DNA of 7,202 nucleotides from Actinomycetes bacterium (GCA_021799915.1 JAJYZN010000143.1:1-7202); one strand, 5' to 3'; shown: positions 1-6,416, counted from the stretch's first letter. Program-made: numbers and translations. The notes: a model not told the origin generated them from the letters alone.

Positions 1-149
1 GGTCACCGGAGGAATTCGACCGTCTGGCTGCCGCCGGTCGGGGGGTCGGACTGACCCACGTGGTGGCTTCGCCGCTCACCCGGTCGAGCTACCACGCGCG
101 CGAAGCGGCCGAGGCGACCGCACCCCCTGAGCGAGCAGGGACCGGGTGA
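1..149 (+). CDS. lipA: Lipoyl synthase LipA, C-terminal end (5' truncated by window edge)
   Basis: Only the last 48 codons are present, in the frame that starts at base 3. LipA is a radical SAM enzyme that inserts two sulfurs into protein-bound octanoyl groups to make lipoyl cofactors for 2-oxoacid dehydrogenases and the glycine cleavage system. The fragment begins with SPEEFDRLAAAGRGVGL and continues THVVASPLTRSSYHAREA, matching the family's C-terminal pattern of PEEF, then HV, then PL.RSSYHA. In LipA a serine of the RSSY motif (bases 81-92) ligates the auxiliary iron-sulfur cluster that is sacrificed as sulfur donor. That is family knowledge; the motif is intact here. The usual SGPL before RSSY reads ASPL. 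The radical SAM core lies upstream, outside the window. The stop TGA (147-149) is 1 bp from the stop of the convergent DUF2510 gene, so no terminator fits between them. Confidence 0.9.
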   Translation, partial: SPEEFDRLAAAGRGVGLTHVVASPLTRSSYHAREAAEATAPPERAGTG

Positions 150-150
150 T

Positions 151-606
151 TCAGGACCGCTGAGCGACGTGCTGGGTCCAGACGGCTCCGTCCCAGTAGC
201 GCAACGTGTTCGGCGCGCCACTCGGGTCCGGCAGCCATCCGGCCGGGGTGCCCGGTGGGGGGTTGCCAGCACCGGGGGCCGGAGCCGCCGGTGCCGCTGC
301 CGCTCCGGCGAACCCGGCGAAGGGGTCGGACTGACCTGCCGCTCCACTCGGGGCGAACGCCTGCTGGGGCTGCCCGCCGGGCGCGCCCGCCTGCCCCGGC
401 TGCTGGAGGTTGGCGTAGAAGCTCTGCGGGGCGGCCGAGGTGCTCGCCGGCTTGGGGTTCTTCTTCCTCTGATTGATGATGACGATGGCCACCAACAGGG
501 CCACGACGATCACGATCACGATGATCTCCAGGACCAGGGTGGTCGAAGAAATGGCCCCGACGAGGGAGCTGGACGGCGTGATCCCGGCAGCAAGAGTCGT
601 GTGCAT
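151..606 (-). CDS. Membrane-anchored DUF2510 domain protein, 151 aa
   Basis: This is a small protein of unknown function. After about 20 mostly uncharged residues comes one strongly hydrophobic helix (about residues 23-44, containing a glutamate at 27), then NQRKKNPK, a Pro/Ala/Gly/Gln-rich flexible linker (about 50-120), and a C-terminal DUF2510 module (about 121-147) with the hallmarks PAGWLPDP and LRYWDGAVWTQHV. DUF2510 is a short tryptophan-rich motif typical of actinobacterial membrane proteins; its role is not established. The basic residues after the helix suggest, by the positive-inside rule, an outside N-terminus and a cytoplasmic DUF2510. In many relatives DUF2510 is N-terminal, so this order is less usual. 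The start at 606 was chosen because the helix follows soon after it and a promoter lies at the right distance; I see no Shine-Dalgarno sequence. It lies downstream of metH on the same strand but seems to be transcribed separately. Confidence 0.82.
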   Translation of the reverse strand: MHTTLAAGITPSSSLVGAISSTTLVLEIIVIVIVVALLVAIVIINQRKKNPKPASTSAAPQSFYANLQQPGQAGAPGGQPQQAFAPSGAAGQSDPFAGFAGAAAAPAAPAPGAGNPPPGTPAGWLPDPSGAPNTLRYWDGAVWTQHVAQRS

Positions 607-613
607 GCGAGCA

Positions 614-643
614 AAAGTAGTGCCTGGTGCCGTCCCGGGTCAA
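614..643 (-). promoter_or_regulatory. Candidate promoter giving a leaderless DUF2510 transcript
   Basis: On the minus strand, TTGACC (638-643) is followed after 18 bp by TACTTT (614-619), and the ATG begins 7 nt further on. TTGACC matches 5 of 6 bases of a primary-sigma -35 box, and TACTTT fits the TAnnnT form of actinobacterial -10 boxes. The 7-nt gap puts transcription start on or next to the A of the ATG, as in leaderless genes, which are common in actinobacteria. The absence of a Shine-Dalgarno sequence agrees with this. Seen in sequence; activity is inferred. Confidence 0.55.
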
Positions 644-678
644 CGACACCTTCGGCCCCTGCCCCCGACCACCGACAC

Positions 679-708
679 GAGGTCGTGGCGGGGGAACCCC
701 ACGGCCTC
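679..708 (-). terminator. Hairpin 14 bp beyond the metH stop, possible terminator
   Basis: Arms 679-688 and 699-708 pair over 10 positions around a 10-nt loop. In the metH-strand RNA one internal A-C mismatch remains; in the opposite strand the same position is a G-U pair. The hairpin starts 14 bp after the metH stop codon and lies before the DUF2510 promoter, as expected of a terminator separating the two. No U-tract follows, so it is at best a U-less terminator or an mRNA 3'-end stabiliser. GC-rich sequence gives such hairpins fairly often. Confidence 0.35.
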
Positions 709-722
709 GGACATGGGCGCAG

Positions 723-3700
723 TCAGACCACGAAATACTTGGCCTGGGGGTGGTGGCACACGATGGCGTCAGTGGTCTGCTCGGGCTCGAGCTGGAAGCC
801 GTCGCTGATCGTCACCCCGATGCGAATGGCGTCGAGGAGCTCCACCACCTTGGCGTTGTCGGCCAGCTCGGGACACGCCGGGTACCCCCAGCTGTACCGC
901 CCTCCCCGGTACTGCTGGCGGAAGAGGCCGGTGAGGGACGGACCATCCTCTCCGGCTATCCCGAGCTCTTCGCGGATCCGGGGGTGCCAGTACTCGGCCA
1001 GCGCCTCGGCCAGCTCGACGCCGAGCCCGTGGAGGAAGAGATAGTCCTGGTACTCCCCGGCCTGGAACAGCCGCGCCGTCTCGGCAGACACCCGTTCACC
1101 CATGGTGACGAGCATGAACGAGGCGAAGTCCGGATCACCCGAGTCGACGCTCCGGAAGAAGTCGGAGATGCACAGCCAGGGTTCCTTGCGCTGGCGGGGG
1201 AACGTGAACCTCATCCACTCCGACTGACGGGACTCGTCTTTGAAGACGATGAGGTCGTTGCCGTCCGAGTTCACGGCGAAGTGCCCGTAGACCACTTGGG
1301 GGACGAGGAGATCTCGCTCCTTCGCCTTCGCAAGTTCTTGGCGGAGGACTCCCGAGACCCGTGACTTGAACGCTTTGTCGTCCTCACCGGGCTCGGGCCG
1401 GAACCCCCACTGGTTCCTGAATAGCGCCGTCTGGTTCACGTAGGCAGCGATCTCGTCGAGGGGGATCCCCTTGGCGACACGGCTGCCGACGAACGGCGGC
1501 ACCACCAGGGGATTGTCGGTCACGACATCAGGAGAGCGATCCGGCTGTCCTTCCACCGCCGAGACGTCCGGGTCCAGCCGGCTGCGGCGGGGCACTCGAC
1601 GCTCGGAGATGGCGCGCCCGAACTCAGGGTCGTCCTCCTCGTCCCCGCGCTGGATGGCCACCAGGCGGTCCATGGTGTGGAGCCCCTCGAAGGCGTCGCG
1701 GCCGTAGAACACCCGCCCCTGGTAGACCTGGCGCAGATCGCGTTCGACGTAGGTCCGGGTGAGCGCTGCTCCCCCGAGCAGGACGGGTATGTGCGAGAGC
1801 CCCCGGTCGTTGAGCTCTTCGAGGTTCTCCCTCATGACCAGCGTCGACTTGACCAGGAGACCGCTCATGCCCAGCACGTCGGCCTGGTGCTCCTCGGCGG
1901 CGGCGATCATCTCCGACACGCCGACCTTGATCCCGAGGTTCACCACGTCGTACCCGTTGTTCGTGAAGATGATGTCGACCAAGTTCTTGCCGATGTCATG
2001 GACGTCGCCTTTGACCGTGGCCAGGACCACCTTCGCCTTCCCCCCCTGGTCGCTCCGCTCCATGTGCGGCTCGAGGTAGGCGACAGCGGCCTTCATGGTC
2101 TCGGCTGACTGGAGGACGAACGGGAGCTGCATCTCGCCGGAGCCGAAGAGGTCGCCCACGATCTTCATGCCGGCCAGGAGGAAATCGTTCACGATCGTGA
2201 GCGCCGGGTAGCCGGCACCGAGGGCGGCGTCGAGGTCCTCTTCGAGGCCGGTGCGGTTGCCGTCGATGATCCGCTGCTCGAGCCGCTTCTCGACCGGCCA
2301 GTCGGCGTGGTCGCTCTGGACCGCGGCCGGCCCTTTCACTCCCTCGAACAGGCCCAGCAGCTCCTGGAGGGGGTCGTAGCCGTCGCGTCGACGGTCGTAG
2401 ACGAGGTCGAGGCACACCTGGCGGGCCTGGTCGTCGATACGCGAGAGGGGGAGGATCTTCGAGGCGTGGACGATGGCTGCGTCCAGGCCGGCCTCCACAC
2501 ACTCGTGCAGGAAGACCGAGTTCAAGACCTGGCGGGCCGCCGGGTTCAACCCGAACGACACGTTGGACAGGCCCAGCAGCGTCGATACGCCGGGAAGCTC
2601 GGACTTGATACGCCTGATTCCCTCGATCGTCTCGATGCCGTCCCGCCGGCTCTCCTCCATGCCGGTGGAGAGTGGCAGGGCCAGCGGGTCGAACAGCAGG
2701 TCCTCGGGCTCGAGCCCGTAGCGGGTCGTGGCGATGTCATGTATGGCCTGGGCCGCACGCAACTTCCACTCAGAGGTTCGTGCCTGCCCCTCCTGATCGA
2801 TGCAGGTGCACACGACGGCCGCACCGAACTCGCGGGCCAAGGACAAGAAGGTGTCCAGGCGCGTGCCGATTCCGTCGCCTTCCTCCAGGTTCACCGAGTT
2901 CAGCACCGGGCGGCCACCCAGCCACTCCAGGGCGGCTCGGGCGACGGGTCCCTCGGTGGAGTCGACCATGAGCGGCACACTCGACTGCGTGGCGAAACGG
3001 CTGGCGATCTCGGTCATGTCGGCGACGCCGTCGGCCCCCGTGTAGTCCACGCACACGTCGATCAGATGGGCGCCCTCTCTCACTTGGTCGCGGGCCATCG
3101 CCACGCACGTGTCCCAGTCCTGAGCCAACATGGCTTCTCTGAACTTCTTGGACCCGTTGGCGTTGGTGCGCTCGCCCACCACCAGGAAAGAGGTGTCCTG
3201 CCTGAACGGGACTGCGGTGTAGATGGACGCCGCTCCGGGCTCACGCACCGGGTGGCGGACTGCCGGAACGGCGGTGGCGCAGGCGTCCACCACCGCCGCC
3301 AGGTGGGCCGGCGTCGTCCCACAGCAGCCCCCGATGGCCGTGACCCCGAGCTCGGTGACGAACCGGTGGAGGTGCTCGGCGAGATCGTCTGGCGTGAGGT
3401 CGTAGTGCATCTTCCCGTCGACGACCGACGGAAGCCCCGCGTTGGGCAGCGACGAGATGGGTACTCGGCTATGGGCTGCGAGGTGCCGGAGCGCTTCGCC
3501 CATCTCCGCCGGACCGGTGGCGCAGTTCAACCCGATGACGTCCACCTGCATGGCGTCGAGGGTGGTGAGCGCGGCGGCGATCTCGGTGCCCGGAAGCATC
3601 CGACCGGTGAGCTCGATCGTGACCTGTACTTGGAGCGGGACCCGGCGTCCGGTGGCGGCCATCGCCTGCTTGCAGGCGTTCACCGCAGCCTTGCCGGAGA

Positions 3701-4235
3701 GCAGGTCGAACACCGTCTCGACCAGGAGAAGGTCTACCCCCCCCTCCAGGAGCCCCCGAGCCTGCACCTCGTAGGCGTCACGGAGCTGGGCGTAGGGGAT
3801 CTGGCCCAGCGTGGGGAACTTGGTGCCCGGCCCCATGCTGCCGGCGACCCAGCGGGGGCGCTCAGGCGTGGAGTACTCGTCGGCGATACGCCGGGCCAAC
3901 CGGGCTCCGGCCAAGTTCAGCTCGAAAGCTCGATCGGCGATCCCGTACTCGGCCAGGACCACCGAGAAGGCGCCGAACGTGTCGGTCTCGACGACCTCGA
4001 CCCCGACATCGAGAAATGAGCGGTGGAGCTGTTCGACGGCGCTCGGCTTCGAGAGCACCAGGATCTCGTTGCATCCTTCGAGCTCGGAGCCGCCGAAATC
4101 GTCGGGTCCGAGCTCCTGGAGCTGGAGGTTCGTACCGGTGGCACCGTCGAAGATGACCGGGCGGACGCGAAGCGCGTCCAGGTAGGGAGACGAAGCGGGG
4201 TCGAGTCGCCCCGACGGTGGTGAGGAAGTGGACAC
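723..4235 (-). CDS. metH: Cobalamin-dependent methionine synthase MetH (full length, 1170 aa)
   Basis: MetH is a cytosolic enzyme that transfers the methyl group of 5-methyltetrahydrofolate to homocysteine through protein-bound methylcobalamin. All modules are present in order (residues from the GTG start). The homocysteine domain (about 20-325) has VIFDGATGTNLQ and zinc ligands Cys238 (GLNC) and Cys304-Cys305 (GGCCGTTP). The pterin domain (about 350-610) has VGERTNANGSKKF. The cap domain is around LPFVLQSAETMK (704-715). The B12 domain (about 735-870) has GDVHDIGKN, giving the Asp744-His746 base-off pair with Ser791. The AdoMet reactivation domain (about 930-1170) has RYSWGYPACP (1113-1122), the RxxxGYxxxP motif. 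Length is slightly below E. coli MetH (1227 aa). GTG at 4233-4235 is preferred because GGTGAT lies 3 nt upstream. An in-frame ATG at 4286 would extend 17 residues into the divergent neighbour and has no ribosome binding site. No frameshift or missing catalytic residue was seen. Confidence 0.97.
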   Translation of the reverse strand: MSTSSPPSGRLDPASSPYLDALRVRPVIFDGATGTNLQLQELGPDDFGGSELEGCNEILVLSKPSAVEQLHRSFLDVGVEVVETDTFGAFSVVLAEYGIADRAFELNLAGARLARRIADEYSTPERPRWVAGSMGPGTKFPTLGQIPYAQLRDAYEVQARGLLEGGVDLLLVETVFDLLSGKAAVNACKQAMAATGRRVPLQVQVTIELTGRMLPGTEIAAALTTLDAMQVDVIGLNCATGPAEMGEALRHLAAHSRVPISSLPNAGLPSVVDGKMHYDLTPDDLAEHLHRFVTELGVTAIGGCCGTTPAHLAAVVDACATAVPAVRHPVREPGAASIYTAVPFRQDTSFLVVGERTNANGSKKFREAMLAQDWDTCVAMARDQVREGAHLIDVCVDYTGADGVADMTEIASRFATQSSVPLMVDSTEGPVARAALEWLGGRPVLNSVNLEEGDGIGTRLDTFLSLAREFGAAVVCTCIDQEGQARTSEWKLRAAQAIHDIATTRYGLEPEDLLFDPLALPLSTGMEESRRDGIETIEGIRRIKSELPGVSTLLGLSNVSFGLNPAARQVLNSVFLHECVEAGLDAAIVHASKILPLSRIDDQARQVCLDLVYDRRRDGYDPLQELLGLFEGVKGPAAVQSDHADWPVEKRLEQRIIDGNRTGLEEDLDAALGAGYPALTIVNDFLLAGMKIVGDLFGSGEMQLPFVLQSAETMKAAVAYLEPHMERSDQGGKAKVVLATVKGDVHDIGKNLVDIIFTNNGYDVVNLGIKVGVSEMIAAAEEHQADVLGMSGLLVKSTLVMRENLEELNDRGLSHIPVLLGGAALTRTYVERDLRQVYQGRVFYGRDAFEGLHTMDRLVAIQRGDEEDDPEFGRAISERRVPRRSRLDPDVSAVEGQPDRSPDVVTDNPLVVPPFVGSRVAKGIPLDEIAAYVNQTALFRNQWGFRPEPGEDDKAFKSRVSGVLRQELAKAKERDLLVPQVVYGHFAVNSDGNDLIVFKDESRQSEWMRFTFPRQRKEPWLCISDFFRSVDSGDPDFASFMLVTMGERVSAETARLFQAGEYQDYLFLHGLGVELAEALAEYWHPRIREELGIAGEDGPSLTGLFRQQYRGGRYSWGYPACPELADNAKVVELLDAIRIGVTISDGFQLEPEQTTDAIVCHHPQAKYFVV

Positions 4236-4238
4236 GGC

Positions 4239-4244
4239 ATCACC
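4239..4244 (-). promoter_or_regulatory. Ribosome binding site deciding the metH GTG start
   Basis: On the minus strand GGTGAT ends 3 nt before the GTG at 4235. It matches the downstream part of the AAAGGAGGTGATCC complement to the 16S rRNA 3' end. In that register the spacing equals about 7 nt from a full GGAGG core, which is normal. It supports GTG over the upstream ATG at 4286. A TAnnnT-like TACCCT (4245-4250) directly abuts it, so if that were the -10 box this site would fall at the very 5' end of the RNA and could hardly work. Only one of the two readings can be right. Confidence 0.45.
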
Positions 4245-4264
4245 AGGGTACCGGCGCCGGCCGA

Positions 4265-4270
4265 TAGCAT
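4265..4270 (+). promoter_or_regulatory. Candidate -10 box for a leaderless adenosyltransferase transcript
   Basis: TAGCAT fits TAnnnT and ends 8 nt before the ATG at 4279. Transcription would then start at or within a base or two of the start codon. No Shine-Dalgarno-like purine run precedes the ATG, which agrees with leaderless translation. I see no good TTGACA-like -35 box 16-18 bp upstream, so the assignment rests on the -10 box and its spacing. Confidence 0.4.
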
Positions 4271-4278
4271 CCGCGTCG

Positions 4279-4878
4279 ATGCGCATCTACACGAAGAAGG
4301 GCGACGACGGCACCACCGGCCTGCTGTTCGGTGGGAGGGTGTCGAAGCAGTCCTTCCGGATCGAGTTGAACGGCGCCGTCGACGAGGCCCAGGCCGCGCT
4401 GGGTGTAGCCAGAGCCGAAGCCGAGCCAGGGAGCGAGCTGGACGAGTGGTTGGTGTCCATCGAGCGTGACCTCTACGTCCTCATGGCCGAGGTGGCCACG
4501 GCCCCCTCGAACCGCCGCAAGCTGGTTCCTGGAACCAGCTTGGTGAGTGAGGCCATGGTGTCGGTGCTCGAGTCCAGGATCGACGAGCTCATGGAGCGCT
4601 TCGACATGCCCGACGAGTTCGTCGTGCCCGGCCAGAACCGCCGGTCGGCGGCGCTCGACGTGGCCCGCACCGTCGTCCGCCGGGCCGAGCGCCTGGCTGC
4701 CGGGGGCTTCCATGTCGACCCCCTCGTTCACGGAGAGCCGGTGGAGCCGGCTCCGTTGGACGGGTCCTACGTCGTCGCCTATCTGAACCGGCTCTCGGAC
4801 CTGGTCTGGGCGATGGCCCGATGGCAGGAGGGCGACGACCACGTGGCCGCCCGCACCGACCAGGGCGGCAGGGAGTGA
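4279..4878 (+). CDS. pduO: PduO-type cob(I)alamin adenosyltransferase, 199 aa
   Basis: This cytosolic ATP:cob(I)alamin adenosyltransferase makes adenosylcobalamin from ATP and reduced cobalamin. PduO-type enzymes are trimers with ATP bound between subunits. The N-terminal ATP motif TKKGDDGTT is at residues 5-13. NGAVDEAQAALG (31-42) keeps the conserved Asp35. FVVPGQ (114-119) leads into ARTVVRRAER (129-138), the arginine-rich helix that in the family contacts ATP and pairs with Asp35. YLNRLSD is at 168-174. Departures from the textbook enzyme are PGQN where PGGS/T is usual and LD in place of LH before the ARTV helix. I recall similar wording in other actinobacterial members and take it as a subgroup trait. 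The start MRIYTKKG is the normal family N-terminus; the frame is open 17 codons further upstream but that would run into metH. It is divergent from metH, and its TGA overlaps the pepA GTG by 4 bp. Confidence 0.93.
   Translation: MRIYTKKGDDGTTGLLFGGRVSKQSFRIELNGAVDEAQAALGVARAEAEPGSELDEWLVSIERDLYVLMAEVATAPSNRRKLVPGTSLVSEAMVSVLESRIDELMERFDMPDEFVVPGQNRRSAALDVARTVVRRAERLAAGGFHVDPLVHGEPVEPAPLDGSYVVAYLNRLSDLVWAMARWQEGDDHVAARTDQGGRE
4518..4542. repeat. Perfect inverted repeat, 12-bp arms with 1-bp centre, inside the adenosyltransferase gene
   Basis: The arms are CAAGCTGGTTCC (4518-4529) and GGAACCAGCTTG (4531-4542), with a single T at 4530. All 12 pairs match; the next pair outward (G4517/G4543) does not. 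It encodes residues 81-88 (KLVPGTSL) of the enzyme. In RNA it would fold as an 11-bp stem with a 3-nt loop; as DNA it is a symmetric site that a dimeric regulator could bind. It does not match the actinobacterial LexA box (GAAC-N4-GTTC has the opposite orientation) or any operator I know. Function unknown. Confidence 0.9.
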
Positions 4879-6416
4879 CCTTCGAAGTAGAGGTGTCGAG
4901 CGTCGTGCCGGGTTCGGCCGATGTGACGGGGCTCCCGGTGGTCGTCGCCGACGGTCAGCCGGCGCTCCCCGGAGAAGTCGCCGCCGCCGCGGGGATCGAG
5001 GAGGTGTCGTTACGCGCCCATGCCGTCCGCGCCGACTTCACCGCTGGCAGGGGGCAGGCCATCGTCATCCACGCCCCGGCCGGAGGGCCCACCACCTCGG
5101 TGCTCCTCGGGCTCGGCCCCGTCGATGCGGTCGACTCCGAGGCATGGCGCCGTGCCGGCGCGGCGTTGGTCCGTTCGGCCGGCAACGGCGATGTCGCCGT
5201 TCTCCGCCTCCCGGTGTCACTGACCGGCGTAGGCCCCTCCGAGATCGGGGCCGCAGTGGCCGAAGGCGCCGTCCTGGCTGCGTACCGGTTCGACGCCTAC
5301 CGGACGTCCCCACCACCGGCGGGGATCTCCAAGATGATCGTGGTTCCCGAGCTCTTCGGGTCCGGTTCCGACGGAGCCCTGTCCCAGGTGGCCGAAGGTG
5401 TCCGGCGCGGTCGCCTGAGGGCCCAAGCAGTGGTGTTCGCTCGCGACCTCATCAACTGCCCTCCGTCCGACCTCCCGCCCCGGGTGCTGGCCGAGCGGGC
5501 GTCCGCCCACCTGTCGACGTTCGAAGGTGTGGGCGTGGAGGTCTGGGACCGTGACCGGATCATCTCCGAACGTCTGGGCGGGCTCCTCGGGGTCAGCCGT
5601 GGGTCGGCTGAGCCCCCTCGTCTGATACGGGCCACCTACGTGCCGGCCTCTCGGGAGACCACGGAGGAGTCGTCCGCACCACTGCCGCACGTCGTCTTGG
5701 TCGGGAAGGGGATCACCTTCGATTCGGGGGGGCTATCCCTCAAGACGGCTGACGGGATGACGACGATGAAGACCGACATGAGCGGTGCGGCCATCGTCCT
5801 GGCCGCCGTGTCGGCATGTGCCGGCCTCGAGATCCCGGTACGGGTGACGGCGCTGGCGGCCTCGGCCGAGAACATGCCCGGGGGTCGGGCGCTCAAGCCC
5901 GGCGACGTGCTCACCGTCAGGAACGGTTCCACCATCGAGGTCCTGAACACCGACGCCGAGGGGCGCCTCGTCCTGGCCGACGCCCTGTCGCTGGCGTCCG
6001 AGATCGACCCGGTGCCCGATGCCGTGATCGACGTGGCCACGCTGACCGGAGCGGCGACGGTGGCGCTGGGCACCGGCATAGGCGCACTGTTCGGTAACGA
6101 CCAGTCGCTGATCGACCGTGTCCGCCGGGCCGGGGATGTCGCCGGTGAGAGGCTCTGGCCGATGCCGTTGCCGGAGGACTACGCCGAGCACATCGACTCC
6201 GACGTGGCCGACATGAAGAACGTCGGCCGGGCCGGCCAGGCGGGGGCCATCGCCGCCGCCCATCTTCTCGCCCGTTTCACCCGAGGGATGAAGTGGGCTC
6301 ATCTCGACATCGCCGGTCCGGCTCGGGCCGCCGAGGGGTCGGGATACGTGACCAAGGGGGGGACGGGGTTCGGGGTGCGCACCCTCGTGTCGGTGATCGA
6401 GTCCTTCGCCCGCTGA
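4875..6416 (+). CDS. pepA: Leucyl aminopeptidase (M17 family, PepA-like), 513 aa
   Basis: A cytosolic two-metal aminopeptidase that removes N-terminal residues from peptides during protein turnover; the family forms hexamers. The less conserved N-terminal domain covers about residues 1-170 and the catalytic domain about 180-510. Metal and catalytic residues are complete: Lys278 and Asp283 in VGKGITFDSGG, Lys290, Asp301 in MKTDMSGAA, and Asp360, Glu362, Arg364 in NTDAEGRLVLADAL. Their spacing is the same as in E. coli PepA (K270, D275, K282, D293, D352, E354, R356). The GTG at 4875 is chosen because it overlaps the preceding TGA as GTGA, an arrangement typical of translational coupling. An in-frame ATG at 4821 would add an Arg-rich stretch that is clearly out-of-frame adenosyltransferase coding sequence. 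Only a weak GGGCGG lies upstream, so reinitiation is likely. The 3' end overlaps the convergent hypothetical gene by 118 bp. Confidence 0.96.
   Translation: MTFEVEVSSVVPGSADVTGLPVVVADGQPALPGEVAAAAGIEEVSLRAHAVRADFTAGRGQAIVIHAPAGGPTTSVLLGLGPVDAVDSEAWRRAGAALVRSAGNGDVAVLRLPVSLTGVGPSEIGAAVAEGAVLAAYRFDAYRTSPPPAGISKMIVVPELFGSGSDGALSQVAEGVRRGRLRAQAVVFARDLINCPPSDLPPRVLAERASAHLSTFEGVGVEVWDRDRIISERLGGLLGVSRGSAEPPRLIRATYVPASRETTEESSAPLPHVVLVGKGITFDSGGLSLKTADGMTTMKTDMSGAAIVLAAVSACAGLEIPVRVTALAASAENMPGGRALKPGDVLTVRNGSTIEVLNTDAEGRLVLADALSLASEIDPVPDAVIDVATLTGAATVALGTGIGALFGNDQSLIDRVRRAGDVAGERLWPMPLPEDYAEHIDSDVADMKNVGRAGQAGAIAAAHLLARFTRGMKWAHLDIAGPARAAEGSGYVTKGGTGFGVRTLVSVIESFAR

Larger units (their letters stand above)
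4236..4278. promoter_or_regulatory. 43-bp divergent control region between metH and the adenosyltransferase gene
   Basis: The start codons of two divergent cobalamin genes are only 43 bp apart. The region contains GGTGAT and TACCCT on the metH side, TAGCAT on the adenosyltransferase side, and between them a perfect 10-bp palindrome CCGGCGCCGG (4251-4260). Any -35 contacts for either gene would have to reach into or past the other's promoter, so the two RNA polymerase footprints would overlap. A cobalamin riboswitch, usually about 200 nt, cannot fit. The short GC palindrome could be an operator half-way between the genes, but such sequences arise by chance at this base composition. Confidence 0.5.

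Noticed and set aside
89..649. Alternative 186-codon minus-strand frame overlapping the DUF2510 gene
   Set aside because: The 151-codon frame has a clear membrane helix and DUF2510 motif; the alternative is Arg/Gly/Pro-rich and would also overlap lipA.
627..1364. Plus-strand open frame of 245 codons opposite the 3' end of metH
   Set aside because: It is an antisense shadow of the MetH AdoMet-binding domain, with no recognisable protein features or ribosome binding site.
2307..4019. A 570-codon open frame on the plus strand opposite metH
   Set aside because: It is exactly antisense to intact, motif-rich metH, and its translation has no family resemblance and the His/Arg/Val/Gly bias of GC-rich antisense frames.
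4236..4278. Cobalamin riboswitch upstream of metH or the adenosyltransferase
   Set aside because: The spacer is only 43 bp, far shorter than a cobalamin riboswitch, and I saw no B12-box-like sequence in it.
4236..4286. Start of metH at ATG 4284-4286
   Set aside because: It would place the first 17 codons over the neighbour's start codon and promoter, adds a sequence unlike MetH N-termini and has no ribosome binding site; the GTG at 4235 does.
4518..4542. Palindrome read as an inserted mobile or repeat element
   Set aside because: The reading frame and the protein segment it encodes look normal for the family, and there are no flanking direct repeats, so it is not an insertion.
4821..4877. 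Start of pepA at ATG 4821
   Set aside because: The extra 18 residues are Arg/Gly/Pro-rich and derive from out-of-frame adenosyltransferase codons; the overlapping GTG at 4875 fits family N-termini better.
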